Shown: piece by piece, positions 9,724 through 19,833 of the stretch
Layout: every line of letters begins with the position of its first letter
Numbering within the stretch: the first letter of the stretch is position 1
Origin: Arthonia radiata
Taxonomy: Eukaryota > Ascomycota > Arthoniomycetes > Arthoniales > Arthoniaceae
Assembly (NCBI GenBank): GCA_002989075.1
Contig: PSQN01000017.1
Location: forward strand, 1,488,001-1,552,000
DNA: 64,000 bases
Direction of reading: 5' to 3'
The notes under the pieces: generated by a model
Seen by the model: only the letters and a program-made list of their open reading frames with translations
The model's database searches: none
Told to the model about the DNA's origin: nothing
Made by a program: the position numbers and the translations under genes

Positions 9724-11598
9724 GGCTCGATCATATCGATGATACAACATGACATGCAGGCGCATACATGATCAACGCAAGAGACATTCATGACGCTTAC
9801 CACTTAGGAGGATGCGGGTTATACTGCTCGAGCATTCACAGTCAGCACTCCTCGACACCTTGACGTGGGCTGATTTTTGCAATAGCACGTACAGTGCAAA
9901 GAAGCTGATCAGCCACTGCGGTATGATGAAATTTTTACTCGACAAAGCCGAGTATATGCCGATAATGTCTCAGCGAGCCACCAATGAGTGCCCACTTACC
10001 AACTGTTACAGTCAGAACAGTGACCTCAATGACCCCCCATCTGAAGGGCTCGCACAGTCTATGACGGAAGATCAGCAGCAAGATCGAAGAACAAGCAGCG
10101 AGATCCAAGTCCGGAGACACATCGAAGAATAGGCCACATGCAGCCGCTGACGTCCCGTCCAAAGAACACGATTGTCAAAGAGCCGATTCAACGCAAGACA
10201 TTTGATTAATCTAGTGCTCGAAAAGCACACACATAAGTGCAAGCCTCGCCCGAGCCTTGATGAAAAGCGTATGACGTAAAACCGGTGTCCAGTGGGCGGT
10301 TGAAGAAGCCACTTGCCGGGACGGAGCTCGCGTCACAGAGTGAAAGACAGCAAGCCTCAGCCGACGAAGTACAAGCAGGTCAAAGATCGGACACACGTCG
10401 AATAAGTCACCCGTTGAGAAATGGACGCCAACGAGCGTCGCTTGAGCTGCTGTTGCAGAGCAAGCAGCCAGAATGCAGATATGCAACAGCAGAATCCCTC
10501 CAGCACATCAGTGGGCAAGAAGATTGGAGAAATGGCAGGACGAGATATATATAGGTGCATTCGGCAGCTAAGATATCGACATGATGGACAATCGTCAACA
10601 CAACGCCAGTACTCAGCCATGCAGATACCAACAACGAAGGCGGCAGAGCTGCGAGAGGAAAGCAGTGCAAGAATTCGGCAGCGAAGAGCTCAGCTGCACA
10701 AGAAATGAGCAGACACGCGAGAGATGTGGCAAGAAACCTCAACGAGAGGGATAGGGGTTGATAAGGGGAACAGGGTCCGCCCAGGAAGTCACTGAGCTGC
10801 TCCCTGGGGATGCGGAGAAGCTGATTATGACAGCGAGCGCGATGCCACTGAATAATGCAAAACGAGGAGCCGAAAGACGGAGAACGGACGCAAAATCGCG
10901 CAGAGACGCGGAACGACGGACGACGAACGGTGGGCGATAGTAGAGCTGCAGGACTGTGTAGAGAACGAGGGCCGGCGCAGAGTACAGCGTGACTTAGCGA
11001 TCCGCTGTGACAGGGAAGAATCTAGCGACTCACAGACGCGAATCGGCAAAGGGATAATCGACCCCAAGGAGATGAAAGACGAGGGGAGCTGCTGGACGAC
11101 GCACGCCCACACGATAATAGACAGGCAAGCAACGAAGATTGGGAGTAATCGACACAGAACGAGAAAGCGCGAGACGGTAAACGCTGAGCGGTCATGGATA
11201 GGCTTAGAGGGCAAGAGACAACGAGTACGAAAGCCTCTTGCAAGCCCAGCCCCTCGGAACGATACGTGAACACATTGTGGCCGAGGAGTATAACATCGCA
11301 GCTGAGTCAAATGACTGAGTGCTGATGATGCAGCTGAGAAGACTCAAGGGTCTACGACAAAGCCATGCGAGGACCTGACCCACTTAGTGTACGAGTATGA
11401 AGAGCCAGAAGAAATGTTGTGAGCTATCACGAAAGGAGTGCATAGCGTCAAAGGGCGATGTACTAAGAACTGAATGATAGTCGATGCTGCTAAGTGATTT
11501 TTGTACATTCACCAATACGGCGTGATGATGTATGTGATGTTAACATTGACTTGGCGAAATCTCAAGAGCAGCGGTGCCTGGTCGGCCACCTTTACCAT
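9724..11598. other. Intergenic spacer after the duplicated unit
   Basis: The part 9830-10040 is the second copy of the conserved 3' flank described for 3901-4125. A 106-codon frame beginning at 9812 runs through it, but the matching sequence in copy 1 is not open, so it is probably not coding. Between 10200 and 11300 the sequence is purine-rich with many GAGA/GACG runs and overlapping open frames on both strands; none looks like a protein family. Confidence 0.5.
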
Positions 11599-13427
11599 TC
11601 AAATCACTATAGTAGCCGCCAGCTCCGCCATCCCATTCTGTCCAAGACCTTCATGCTCTTCCAACACCTCCACATCCGACTGCTGCTGCGCCAGCGTAGC
11701 GATTTGCGTTCCACTCATCACAGCCTCAGGCGCAACAGGCACACCCACCCGTGCCGCTTCAGTCCTCCGCTCACCAACCTCCTCGCCAGCAGCCTCCTCC
11801 ACCACCCTCGCCTTCGCCTGCTTCAACTCCCCAGTAACATTCCGCAACACCTCCGGCACCTCCAACCCATGCTTCACGAAAAACAGCTTCATATTCCTAG
11901 CCTTGTCCTTCAGCTGCACCTGGCTCCGGTTCTTGAGCACCTCGTTGCGCGTGCCGTACTCGCCGTACAGGGAGAGGATGTCGCGCCAGTGCGGGCCGCG
12001 GACGTACTCGAGACCTTCGAGGAGAGCGTTTTCTTCGTCGTTGGACCAGACTTTGCGGTTTGAGGGGTGGGCGGGAGAGGGCGGGCGTTTGCGTTGGAGG
12101 GCGCGCGTGTGTGCGGCGAGGCGGGCTTTGTCGTAGGATTGGCGGAGGGTTTGGGGGGAGTTGGGTGGTTCTGGGTCGTCTGCGATGGTGGGGGATGGAG
12201 GTTGTATTGGTTTGATGGGGGTTGGTTGTTGAAGGGTTGTTTGAGTAGCATTGTCAGGCATGTCGGCGTTGCTTTCGATAATAGCTTGGGGAGCTGGATT
12301 GCCTTCGTTTGCGTTATCCGCGTCTTGTCCTTCCTGCTCCTCCAATGCGTATAGCATGGCTTGCTGCTGTCGCTGAACGAACTCGTCAAAATATTCATCA
12401 TGGTCATTACCGTCTGCACTGGGTTGCTCTGACGAAGCGTGGGTCGGTTCGGTTGGGATGACTTTGTGTTCATCGCCACTGATGAGATCCTTCTCTATCC
12501 CCTCTTCAGCTACCGGATCGCTCTGAAGATCCTGCAAGATTGCTGGTATGTGCCTGTGTATCAGCCCTGCGACAGCCTCTCGGTTTTGCGCCTCCAATTC
12601 AGCAAGCTTGCCTTGCAGCTCCAGTTGATGCCATTCCGTCCTCGTTTGTGAGCAGCTATCCAGCAGTACTTGGAACGGTCCACTCAGCGGATCTTCGCCA
12701 TGGCCATGCTTCTGCCGTAGGCGAGCTTCAAAATCTCTCACAAAGTCTTCCTCCATAAATAGAGGGCATCGAGCCTTCGCGTGGGTGGACATATCGTTCG
12801 CAATCGCTACCGTCATTTGCACGAGCTCGACTTGCCATTGATGCACGCTTAATCTTGAGACCTCGAAAACGTCCAGTACTACCTCTTGCAGCGCCTCAAT
12901 TGCATCTGCGTCTTGACCCAACAGTTGTACCAATGCAATGGCTACCACTGCTTTTCTTCGCGCGCAGCTTCGGTGCATGTCCTTCAATGCTGCAGGTAGG
13001 AAGCGCTTCCTCCTGTCGAGGATCCCTGCACGTCGGGCACCGTGGATGAGCACAGCGTACCAGTCAACCCAGTCTTGTTTATCTTCATCGTCATTCTCTA
13101 CTTGGTGTAAGGTCGAGAGTCTCTCACGGTCACAACTCGAGAGGTAAGAAAGCATGTGGTCGGCCTATTGTGAAGATCAGATACTATTGTAGTCGGGTCT
13201 TCTGCACAACATACAGCAAGCTCTACGACGTGTAAGGCGTCTGAAACAGCCTTGTTCTCGTCTGCTGCACTAAATTTTTCAACACCGCAGCTGCGCTCAT
13301 CTTGCAGCACTGTATCTGTTGGTGGTGGTGTTTTCTGTCGCTTCTGCGGGTTATAAGAAATTGGTGTGCCCGAGCGCTGCCGCTTTTGTCCAACCGCCTC
13401 GCGCGGTGAAAGCTCTTCGACGGACAT
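11599..13427 (-). CDS. TRF/Taz1-like telomere repeat-binding protein (C-terminal telobox Myb)
   Basis: About 592 residues from exons 13427-13215 and 13164-11599, with a 50-nt intron (GTATGT...AATAG) joining HVVELA to ADHMLSY. A single Myb/SANT repeat lies in the C-terminal third: KVWSNDEENALLEGLEYV, then LKNRSQVQLKDKARNMK, the telobox signature (V-D-L-K-D-K-x-R-N type) of proteins that bind double-stranded telomeric repeats. The N-terminal 300 residues are helical and could be a TRFH dimerisation domain; the linker is acidic and proline-rich. In the nucleus such proteins cap telomeres or act as general regulators (Taz1, Tbf1, TRF1/2); which orthologue this is cannot be told here. It is divergent from elongin C with only 184 bp between starts. 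Confidence 0.82.
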
Positions 13428-13611
13428 GACGCATGTTGAACGTGCACCAGACGTTGTACCTTTCCGCAGACTGGTCGCTATTGTGGATGTGGTTGGTGGG
13501 GAGTGATATATGAGAAATTTGCGGACCTCGATATAACGATATACCCCCGTTCATGATCGCCCACAGCTTATTGGTTTCTCTTCACAGATTCATGAGTGAA
13601 GACCTAACGTC

Positions 13612-13984
13612 ATGGCAAGGAACAATGATGACAAGAAGCTCACTGACTATGTCACGCTCGTCTCATGCGATGGCTTTGAGTTTCAAGTCCTAAGGAGCGC
13701 GGCATGCACCTCTGGCCTCATCAAACGCATGCTAGATCCCAACAGTAAGCACTTCTAGCGCTACGTGACGCGACCTCCCAGGCTGATGGACTACAGACAA
13801 CTTTGCTGAGTCTCGTTCCAATCGCTGCACGTTCGAGAACATCAATGGCATCATCCTGGAAAAAGTCTGCGAGTACTTCTACTACAATGAGAAGTTTCGC
13901 AATGTGAAAGATGTGCCAGACATGGAGATACCGCCCGAGCTGTGCCTTGAGCTGTTGATGGCTGCCGACTATCTGAATACATGA
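13612..13984 (+). CDS. ELC1: Elongin C (BTB/POZ-fold Skp1-like subunit)
   Basis: 106 residues from exons 13612-13744 and 13797-13984; intron 13745-13796 (GTAAGC, branch GCTGATG, ACAG). Too short per exon to stand out, but the joined protein is clear: LVSCDGFEFQVLRSAACTSG at the N terminus, FENINGIILEKVCEYFYYNE in the middle, and DVPDMEIPPELCLELLMAADYLNT at the end. That is the Skp1/BTB fold of elongin C, about the usual 100-112 residues. It joins elongin A or other box proteins to a cullin, forming a ubiquitin ligase that acts on stalled RNA polymerase II. The start ATG at 13612 is chosen because the nearby ATG at 13592 is out of frame. Confidence 0.95.
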
Positions 13985-14467
13985 GCGAGCCCAGCAGAAG
14001 AGGATGTACCCCCACATATGCTGTCATTTCAGCCGTCATTGGGACACTGGCGATCATGGTCTGGATGCCAAGCCACGAAGCGCACCTCGATGCGTGATAC
14101 TCTCGGATCCATGCTGCAAAAGCACACAAATTGCGAGAAACCTCGCTTTCACAGCAGTATTATGGGTGAGCATACTCAAGGGCAAGCAAGAGCCTACTGC
14201 TACTCGGCGAGGACCTTGGCAAACTCAAGCCACCACAAGTACGCACCACGAGCATATACGTCTAAGTCGCTACTTCGCATGGCCTGACGTCTATAGTTGG
14301 TGCCAGATCGCACACTAGCGGCGGCCTTCACTGGTCGTTGCTGACCTCGTTTTTCTCGTGCTGGCTTCAGCCTCACATTGGAAACTAGCGCTGGTAGAAA
14401 CGAGGACAAACAATGTATCACGAGAGTGAAAGTCAAAACCAAAGTCAAAGAGTGCGGACTTCAGGGT
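13985..14467. other. Intergenic spacer, convergent 3' ends
   Basis: About 480 bp between the stop of elongin C (plus) and the stop of SEN54 (minus). It should hold both 3' UTRs. Open frames on both strands are short and family-less; nothing else recognised. Confidence 0.5.
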
Positions 14468-15967
14468 TCAGCTTTTCTTGCCTTTCTGTCTGCCCCTTCC
14501 GCCACCGCCCTTCTTGCCTCCTGGTCCTCCCACGGTGCCAAAGGTGGCGCGGTCGAACAGCCTCCCTTCTTGCGCAAACATGGCATCTGCTACCCGCATG
14601 TAGCTTATGATACCTTCATCGACTACAGCGAGGAGCACGCTGCGATGTCCTTTCTTCAATGCTCCGTATGTCAGTCCAATGCTCCTCCCACTTCTCCCTT
14701 CCTTCGTGGTGTCAACGGGCGGGTCCAATGCCTGCTCATTGAGCAATGACTCCAGGTCACTCAAAGTCGGTAATCTCGTAGTCCTAGCATTGACTACACA
14801 GATACTGAAGTCGGGCGGTCCAGGGTCGCTCTTCTTGAAAGGTCGCGTTTGTGTGGGCTTGTAGATGTGCCACGTGGTGGTGTATGGTGAAAGGGTTTGC
14901 GCGCGTGTATTGGCTTCATCAGTGGGCACTGGAGCTTCAGATGGTGGGATGCTCTGCCAGATCAGGCGAAAGATGTCTTGATAGCTACGGTACATTCCAG
15001 GCTTGACCAATGGTCCATTGCGCAGACGTAAAGGCTCAGAGTCGGCCGCCTCTGTCTGAGGAAAAAGCAAGCTTGCAAGGCGGCTCCACGGGCCAGCCTG
15101 GATCGCCTGACTGTCTGTCAATTTGCTTCGAGGATCTCGTTCACTGTTGGGTGACTCCGTCTGTGGGTATCTGGACTGCCAGCGACCCGTTCCCCTCGCC
15201 CGCAGTACAATGTAGCCCGAGCGCTTCAAGCCGCCATAGACCACGTACTCCTCCATTGTGAGACTGCCGCCAGGTGCGTCCTTGCTAGAATCGACGAGCG
15301 TTGCATAAGCCGCTTGCAAGCTCATCGGTAGCCCTTGCTCTTCCTGGGGCCCGGCTTGGTCGACCTCTGCATCATCATCGTCTTCAGCATCAGCCTTACT
15401 CATTGAACCTTCGCGCTCCACTTGTGGGTCTTCCTCCGCAGAAACATACGCTTTGGGCCTGAAGCGGATGTCCAGGCTACCCCTCTCGAGCGCCCACAAC
15501 GCCTCCTCACGTCTCAGCTCGACCGCTCCACCAGCCACATCCTTGCCCACAGTGCTCAACCAACTTCCCTTCCGCCGCCACACCGTCGTCAAGCCCGTCC
15601 TCTCGTCGAACACACCGATAGACCGCGTCTTCAGTGGATGGACCCGTAAGTGCATGAGTGCGTTCTGCATCGCCTGCCTCGATGTTCCCAGCGTGCTTGC
15701 TTGCAGCTGAGTCGGGTGCGGCTCGAAGTCCTTGAGTCCGCGCTTCGGCAACGCAGATCCAGCAGACCTCGATGCTGATAAATTTGACAAGTAGGCAGGC
15801 ACATCTTCGGAGTTTGACGGAAAGTGGAAGGGGTCGAGCGCTGGTAGGCCGGGAGTGGTGGTGGGAAAATTGGGGTAGTCGGCTGTGGTGTCATCTTCGC
15901 CTTCAGAGTCGCCATCTGCACGTTGGAGAGTCTCACGAGGGATGGTGTCCTCTGACTGTGTTGCCAT
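14468..15967 (-). CDS. SEN54: tRNA-splicing endonuclease subunit Sen54
   Basis: 499 residues, single exon. Sen54 is a structural subunit of the heterotetrameric endonuclease that removes introns from pre-tRNA. The N-terminal TSEN54 domain (about residues 125-265) is recognisable: TGLTTVWRRKGSW, EALWALERGSLDIRF, then PMSLQAAYATLVDSS and LTMEEYVVYGGLKRSGYIV. An acidic insert (residues about 185-210) separates the two halves. The C-terminal region (WHIYKPTQTRPFKKSDP, DFSICVVNA, then GLTYGALKKGHRSVLLAVVD) fits the degenerate nuclease-like domain. It ends in a glycine/lysine-rich tail. Divergent from the small gene at 16292. Confidence 0.92.
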   Translation of the reverse strand: MATQSEDTIPRETLQRADGDSEGEDDTTADYPNFPTTTPGLPALDPFHFPSNSEDVPAYLSNLSASRSAGSALPKRGLKDFEPHPTQLQASTLGTSRQAMQNALMHLRVHPLKTRSIGVFDERTGLTTVWRRKGSWLSTVGKDVAGGAVELRREEALWALERGSLDIRFRPKAYVSAEEDPQVEREGSMSKADAEDDDDAEVDQAGPQEEQGLPMSLQAAYATLVDSSKDAPGGSLTMEEYVVYGGLKRSGYIVLRARGTGRWQSRYPQTESPNSERDPRSKLTDSQAIQAGPWSRLASLLFPQTEAADSEPLRLRNGPLVKPGMYRSYQDIFRLIWQSIPPSEAPVPTDEANTRAQTLSPYTTTWHIYKPTQTRPFKKSDPGPPDFSICVVNARTTRLPTLSDLESLLNEQALDPPVDTTKEGRSGRSIGLTYGALKKGHRSVLLAVVDEGIISYMRVADAMFAQEGRLFDRATFGTVGGPGGKKGGGGRGRQKGKKS

Positions 15968-16291
15968 TATGTATGTTTTACTGCGGATGACTTATTGCAC
16001 ATCTGACTCTTGTGATGCTTCTGGTGAAGATGTGAGCTAATTTCTTACACCATCGATCGCTCTTCTTTCCCCTTTTCGACTTTCAGTGCATCCGCTTACA
16101 TGCACTCACGGATAGTTCGACTTCTTCTACTTTGTAGACTCCACAGATTGACTCACCGTCTCGCTGCTCAATGCATAGGTGATAAGCTATTCACTGAGAA
16201 CGATATTATCGTTGTCAGATAAGGCGCCATATTCACTAGTGCATCTGCTATCAAAGTGTCCTTTCCTCGGCGCGTCGCTACTTCCATCCCC

Positions 16292-16606
16292 ATGGCCGCC
16301 TCCGACAAGTTCCAGTATCTGCAGCAAGTCAAGCATTACAATTGTCTCATAAAGTCCTTACAGTCCAGTCACCGCAATGCCGAGGCGACGTTTGGCACGG
16401 ACAGTGACCAGACGCGGTTCTGCCTCGACATTTTAAATGAAACCATGAGAGAAGCGGAACGAGTTGGCGTTGTGTTCCCTGCGGAGCAAAGCGATAGCAT
16501 GGATCTTGATACACATGACAATACTGCACCAACGAGTGATGCTGACGAGGTTTCCGCGGCTTTGCAGGAGCTAAAGGAGAGAATGGCAGGTGTCAGGATT
16601 GGTTAA
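16292..16606 (+). CDS. Small protein of unknown function
   Basis: 104 residues; the start is the ATG at 16292 (CCCATGGCC, a good fungal start context). No family recognised. The N-terminal 65 residues are helical with regularly spaced hydrophobics (FQYLQQVKHYNCLIKSL, FCLDILNETMREAERVGVVF); an acidic disordered linker follows (SDSMDLDTHDN), then a last amphipathic helix (EVSAALQELKERMAGV). It shares a 324-bp divergent promoter with SEN54. Being free of stops, with a strong start and helix periodicity, it is likely real. Confidence 0.55.
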   Translation: MAASDKFQYLQQVKHYNCLIKSLQSSHRNAEATFGTDSDQTRFCLDILNETMREAERVGVVFPAEQSDSMDLDTHDNTAPTSDADEVSAALQELKERMAGVRIG

Positions 16607-17018
16607 GCGAATGCGAACGGCGTCGAGAAACAGAGCTACCTGCATGCAAGTCTTCAGCATTATTCAGATCTCATTCCGAAGGAAGGAAGGCGATGCATGT
16701 TTCGACCGCTTTTCAAGCACGCAAATCTCTGCCAAGCAGCATGAAGTGGCAACACAGAAGGGAAGAGCTTCCCGAAAAGCCTGCGGCGCTTGACCTCCAT
16801 ACAGCTTCACCTCACCAGCTTCTACGCCGGATTCCGTGTCGAATAAGGCCTGTTCCTGCGTCCTGGAAACAGCTCCGATACCTCTGACGTCACGTGCAAG
16901 GATAAAAGGCTAGAGAACGATCGCAGCTAACATACCGATAATTGGTGTGGACGCATTTCTTAAACAGGATCTGTTCAAGCTGTGACTCTTGTCGACCTTT
17001 GCTATCGCTCAAGAAGCT
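16607..17018. other. Intergenic spacer
   Basis: About 410 bp holding the 3' UTR of the small gene and the promoter of the MBL-fold gene; GTCACGTGCAAGGATAAAAGG at about 16888-16908 contains a CACGTG E-box and a TATAAA-like stretch. No further feature seen. Confidence 0.45.
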
Positions 17019-18237
17019 ATGCATATCCTCCCTATCAGCGCAAGCACCCGTGTGCGCCCACTATCCAACGCCAGCTCGGAGCCACCGTCGACATTGACAG
17101 CACCAAAGACGTCCAAAACACATCAATCCCAAGAACCAGATCAAAGCCAGAGTAGACATGATGCAGATGCAAAGCACGGTACCATTCGCTTCATTGGTAC
17201 CGCCACTACTGTCATCGAATATGCTGGCGCCAGACTCATCACTGACCCCAACTTCCTGCATGCCGGTGACCATGTTCATCTTGGGCCAGGGTGAGTAAAG
17301 CATTCCTGTTGGGAAACTCAATGGATATGCAAACAACAGGAAGCACCGGCTAATCATTCTGCAGCGTGACGGGAACGAGACATACGAACCCAGCGCTCGA
17401 ACTGGAGCAGCTACCGGCTCTTGATGCCGTTTTATTGAGTCACTACCACGGGGATCACTTCGATCAGGTGAGCTCTACGATGCGGCGCATGTGTGCCAGC
17501 TGCCAGAGGGCATGTTGGGCGTGAGCTGCAGACACTCATGGTATATGCAGGAAGTCGAAGCCCGCCTAAACCGTGCACTTCCAATCATCACGACACCTCA
17601 CGCCAAGTCTCAACTCAGCAACGATAGTGGCGGAACTTTCACAAATGTCACAGCTCTCGATACCTGGGACAACGCTCTCTTACCCATGGAGGAACCTCTA
17701 TCTAAGTCAATTCCTGAAGGACGTAAACCAACTCTCAAAGTGACCGGTATGCCGGGCGAGCACGTACCGCCAGGTGCATTGAAAACCCTCAACGACATCG
17801 CCAAAGCGATTCCGCCCGTCAATGGTTGGATGCTTGAATTGGGCTCTGTCTCAGCCTCCTCTGGCGAGCCTCAAGAATCCGATTTTCGATGTGGATACCG
17901 CATCTACATCACTGGCGACACACTACTCGTCGATGAGCTTCACGAGATACCCAAACGTTACGCTGGACGTCAAATCGATCTCATGCTTATTCATCTTGGC
18001 GGCACGACTGTGCCAGGACCCAAAATGCCATTGCTGATGGTGACCATGAATGCGCAACAGGGCGTGGAGCTCGTTAAGCTTGTCAAACCTGACGTTACAG
18101 TGCCGATTCACTACGATGATTACGATGTTTTCATGGATCCACTGGAGAACTTCAAGAAAGCGATGGTCGAGCAGGGCATGGGGCAAAATGCCGTTTATCT
18201 GGATCGTGGAGAGGAGTACAAGTTTGCGGTGGAATGA
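17019..18237 (+). CDS. Metallo-beta-lactamase-fold hydrolase (UlaG/NAPE-PLD-like)
   Basis: About 353 residues from exons 17019-17290, 17365-17467, 17551-18237; both introns (74 and 83 nt) have GTGAG donors and TGCAG acceptors. The spliced product shows the MBL zinc motif LSHYHGDHFDQ (H-x-H-x-D-H), which lies across the end of exon 2, an IRFIGTATTVIEYAGARLITDPNF opening typical of the UlaG/RomA/NAPE-PLD type, the mid-protein ITGDT aspartate motif and the late PIHYDDYDVF histidine. All metal ligands expected for a dinuclear zinc hydrolase are present. Substrate unknown; NAPE-PLD-like phospholipase or lactonase activity are family possibilities only. The first 45 residues are disordered. Confidence 0.85.
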
Positions 18238-18643
18238 GAGGTAACCTGGATCGGACAAAAGCTCTTCGCGCTGCAGAAGATGTCCTAATGTGGTAGGTAA
18301 TTCACCGAAGACAATGATATCCTTACACTCCTCATTGGGGTTTCACACTGACGTGGCGGTCAATTACCCATGAAGTCGTAATCTCCCTGCGCCGAAGATC
18401 TTCAGCCGCCAATCAAGGTTAATGTACACACTGAAATAAGCAGCTGCAGGTGTATTATCTCCTCGAAATGCGTACAAAATCTCCGACTGGCCGGGATCGT
18501 CCCAACGTCGAAAGTATTACGCACGGCCAATAGGTGGCCACATCAATTTCCCGACGCCATTATCGTCCTTTCCGCGTGATAAAAGACGAGAGGAGACTAA
18601 CAATCATTTCTATCGCACATCTTGTTATACTTCGCGTGCGACA
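18238..18643. other. Intergenic spacer / promoter
   Basis: About 405 bp, tandem plus-strand genes. Contains GACGTGGCGGTCAATT and, near 18580, GTGATAAAAGACGAGAGG as possible TATA-like core of the next gene. Nothing else identified. Confidence 0.4.
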
Positions 18644-19589
18644 ATGAATATGCACGACAATGCCTCCCCCCGCTCCCAAGTTCTTGGCCGTGTCGGGTTC
18701 GGCTTAGCCAGCAACCCACACTGGGTATACGTCTGCAAAGATCCAAGATCAAGTCTCGATAATTTGGAGGTATATGCGCAGCAGACCGCTCAGTATCTCC
18801 GCAACGTCGGCTATATGCTGGGAGATCCCTGCCATATTGACTGGGACTTTGTCAGCATGATCGAGATTAGGTAAGTGCTCGCAATATGCTTGCGGGAGCA
18901 AGAACGAAGTTTCTCATGACCAAGCCAGAGGCACGTACAACGATAACCGCTGGCACGGCGCACCTGCCACGCGCGAGAAGCCATCGTTACAATACGCAGT
19001 AGTCAAGTTTCTGCCATTGGAGCGACCAGACCGGCATTCCTCTACGCAGCACTTGAGCGCCGACGGCTTCCGCTGCATAGCCCTAGACCCGCAGGACCAG
19101 CAGCATATTGGCCTCGGCGGGCGGATGGAGGACGCTGCACTGAGCAGGCAAGAACCTATCTCGACACTGGGCAGTGAGCTACTATGCACCCATGCTGAAG
19201 GAAGCAGCCAAGAAATGAAAGTAAGCTCGTCGTCGCACAGCCGGTTTTCACAGCCCAGTCGGGGAACAGGACAAGGTGAAGGTACGCGAGACAGCCGGGA
19301 GACGCATGGAAGTTGGAGTGTGCCGCAGAGTGAGGGTTCGCGGCCGGATCGGAATGCGCATGTGTTCCGCACCTTGAACACACCGATCAGCAGGTTCTCG
19401 GGGGAGGGAGCTGAGGGAGGCGAGCAACAGCAGGGTGTTGGACAGGGGCAGGGGCAGGGAGGTGCGCAGGAGCAGACAAGGCTGCCTCGATGTTGGATCT
19501 GCTTTCTACCGCGGTTGGGTCAGGGTCGTCCGGCGGCACAATATGGGCGTCATAGGCGGCGGCACCATATAAGGGGGTCGCATGGGTGA
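18644..19589 (+). CDS. Protein of unknown function, folded N terminus and low-complexity C terminus
   Basis: About 295 residues from exons 18644-18870 and 18929-19589; intron 18871-18928 (GTAAGT, branch CATGAC, CCAG) joins MIEIR to GTYNDNRWHGAPA. The first 120 residues look like a compact conserved domain (RVGFGLASNPHWVYVCKD, AQYLRNVGYMLGDPCHIDWDFV, LQYAVVKFLPLERPDRH). The rest is glycine/glutamine/serine-rich (QGQGQGGAQEQ) and ends in a basic tail. No family recognised. A further intron in the low-complexity part cannot be excluded. Confidence 0.6.
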
Positions 19590-19833
19590 CTGCGCCGGAT
19601 TATCGAAGCTGCTGTGGTTGCGTCCCAAAACATAAACCTACGCCGCCATCACCTGTGGTACCCATATTGGCGGTGATGAGGACTCGAGTCATCTGTCGCT
19701 GCTTTGAACGGAACGTACAGCCGAAGAATGCTCTTCGAGCAAGTCGAGGGTTGATTTTTAACATTAGCAATGAGTATCGATTAGCCACGTGAGGCCTCTT
19801 TCGCGCTCTTCCTCGGAAGCTTCAATTTCAAGC

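Noticed and set aside
9812-10132. 106-codon frame after partner gene copy 2
   Set aside because: Equivalent duplicated sequence in copy 1 has stops in all frames, so the open frame is not conserved.
17491-17550. Continuation of the MBL exon 3 frame upstream of 17551
   Set aside because: It lies inside the intron between LSHYHGDHFDQ and EVEARLNRA; splicing restores the family order.
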